A stretch of 33,155 nucleotides of DNA from Welwitschia mirabilis (Eukaryota > Gnetophyta > Gnetopsida > Welwitschiales), in assembly GCA_051453625.1 (NCBI GenBank), contig JBOZIK010000001.1, positions 217,257,370-217,290,524 on the forward strand, in the 5' to 3' direction. Below, piece after piece: positions 32,694 to 33,155 of the stretch. The notes below the pieces were generated by a model. It saw only the letters and a program-made list of their open reading frames with translations. It did not search any database and was not told the DNA's origin. Positions within the stretch are counted from its first letter, which is position 1; each line of letters starts with the position of its first letter. Made by a program: the position numbers and the translations under genes.

Positions 32694-33155
32694 CACTATT
32701 TTTTAAATGCATTTTACATCATATTTGCATTAGAGTCTTAGTAGGGTGAATGAATCTGATCCTCAAGAATCTATTTAGGCTAGGCACTCCTTCTCAGAAA
32801 AATCCTAAGGCTTATGGCATTAATATATTATTTATTATAAGTTTATAGTATCTATAATTATATTTATTTATTTATAATACAAATTAATAGTTATTAATTA
32901 ATTTTATTTTTGTAAACTAGTATAATTTCTCGTATGCTTACTCTAGGTTAAGTTTACTGTTTATTCTTTTTTTAAGTCAAGCAACTTACGAAAGTTATAA
33001 CTCATTTAATACTAAGTAAAATTTTATGAACTCTTTTTTGTAAGTATAGAATTATGTTAAGAAGTTAAAATCTTAAAAGATTTATTTTTATAAGGATAAA
33101 ATAATTTTTAAAATTTATCTGATAAAAATCTCTCAAAGTTTATAAGCAGAAAATA
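32694..33155. other. AT-rich DNA without recognisable genes
   Basis: The first 130 bases are less AT-rich and may belong to the same LTR-like unit as the TATA box before the gap. The rest is simple AT-rich sequence. Confidence 0.45.

Noticed and set aside
32176-32749. Long frames across the last gap
   Set aside because: They consist almost wholly of unknown residues from the 424-N run.

Overview
This is a stretch of plant nuclear DNA, almost certainly from a flowering plant. It is very AT-rich, has no intact protein-coding gene, and is built from decayed retroelements: a LINE, a small gag-only LTR element, a Ty3/gypsy element, a Ty1/copia fragment and a TRIM family. The primer-binding sites are of the plant initiator-Met tRNA type (TGGTATCAGAGC-like). 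I cannot name the species. Three runs of N (24890-25002, 30921-31020, 32270-32693) show it is a draft assembly.

Layout. Positions 1-10560 and 11851-22026 are two diverged copies of one large unit in direct orientation, about 80-85% alike by eye where aligned. Each copy carries, in order: a minus-strand LINE endonuclease relic, non-coding AT-rich DNA, a minus-strand gag-only LTR element (3717-5311 and 16671-18318), more non-coding DNA, and a minisatellite region. The minisatellite has about 13 units in copy 1 (7860-9022) and about 1.5 in copy 2 (20708-20873). The stretch 10567-11850 holds a second minisatellite and the LINE reverse-transcriptase part. It is probably the start of unit 2, whose counterpart in unit 1 would lie left of the window. 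Copy 2 alone carries a 1376-bp insertion (12725-14100) with TG...CA ends and a perfect 5-bp target duplication; copy 1 keeps the empty site. It is best read as a solo LTR.

The right third begins with a badly decayed Ty3/gypsy reverse transcriptase-RNase H on the plus strand (23570-24830). Just after it sits a younger, less AT-rich block (24860-25792). This block holds three copies of one short TRIM LTR, a TRIM interior, a gap, and a nearly intact Ty1/copia reverse-transcriptase fragment in the opposite orientation to the TRIM signals. Near-matching 5-bp repeats (attct/attcc) bound the whole block, so it may be one compound insertion with a captured copia fragment. Beyond it are a striking G-rich island (26062-26135), an older LTR of the same TRIM family (26506-26592), a long featureless AT-rich stretch, a suspect assembly gap, and a short tandem repeat just upstream of a plausible TATA box (32193-32200).

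The elements do not form a working pathway. What the window offers is a relative chronology: gag-only LTR element inserted, its LTRs diverged, the region duplicated, the solo LTR arrived in copy 2. The TRIM-copia block is probably recent by its composition. I found no host gene, tRNA, rRNA or CRISPR array, and no new protein system.
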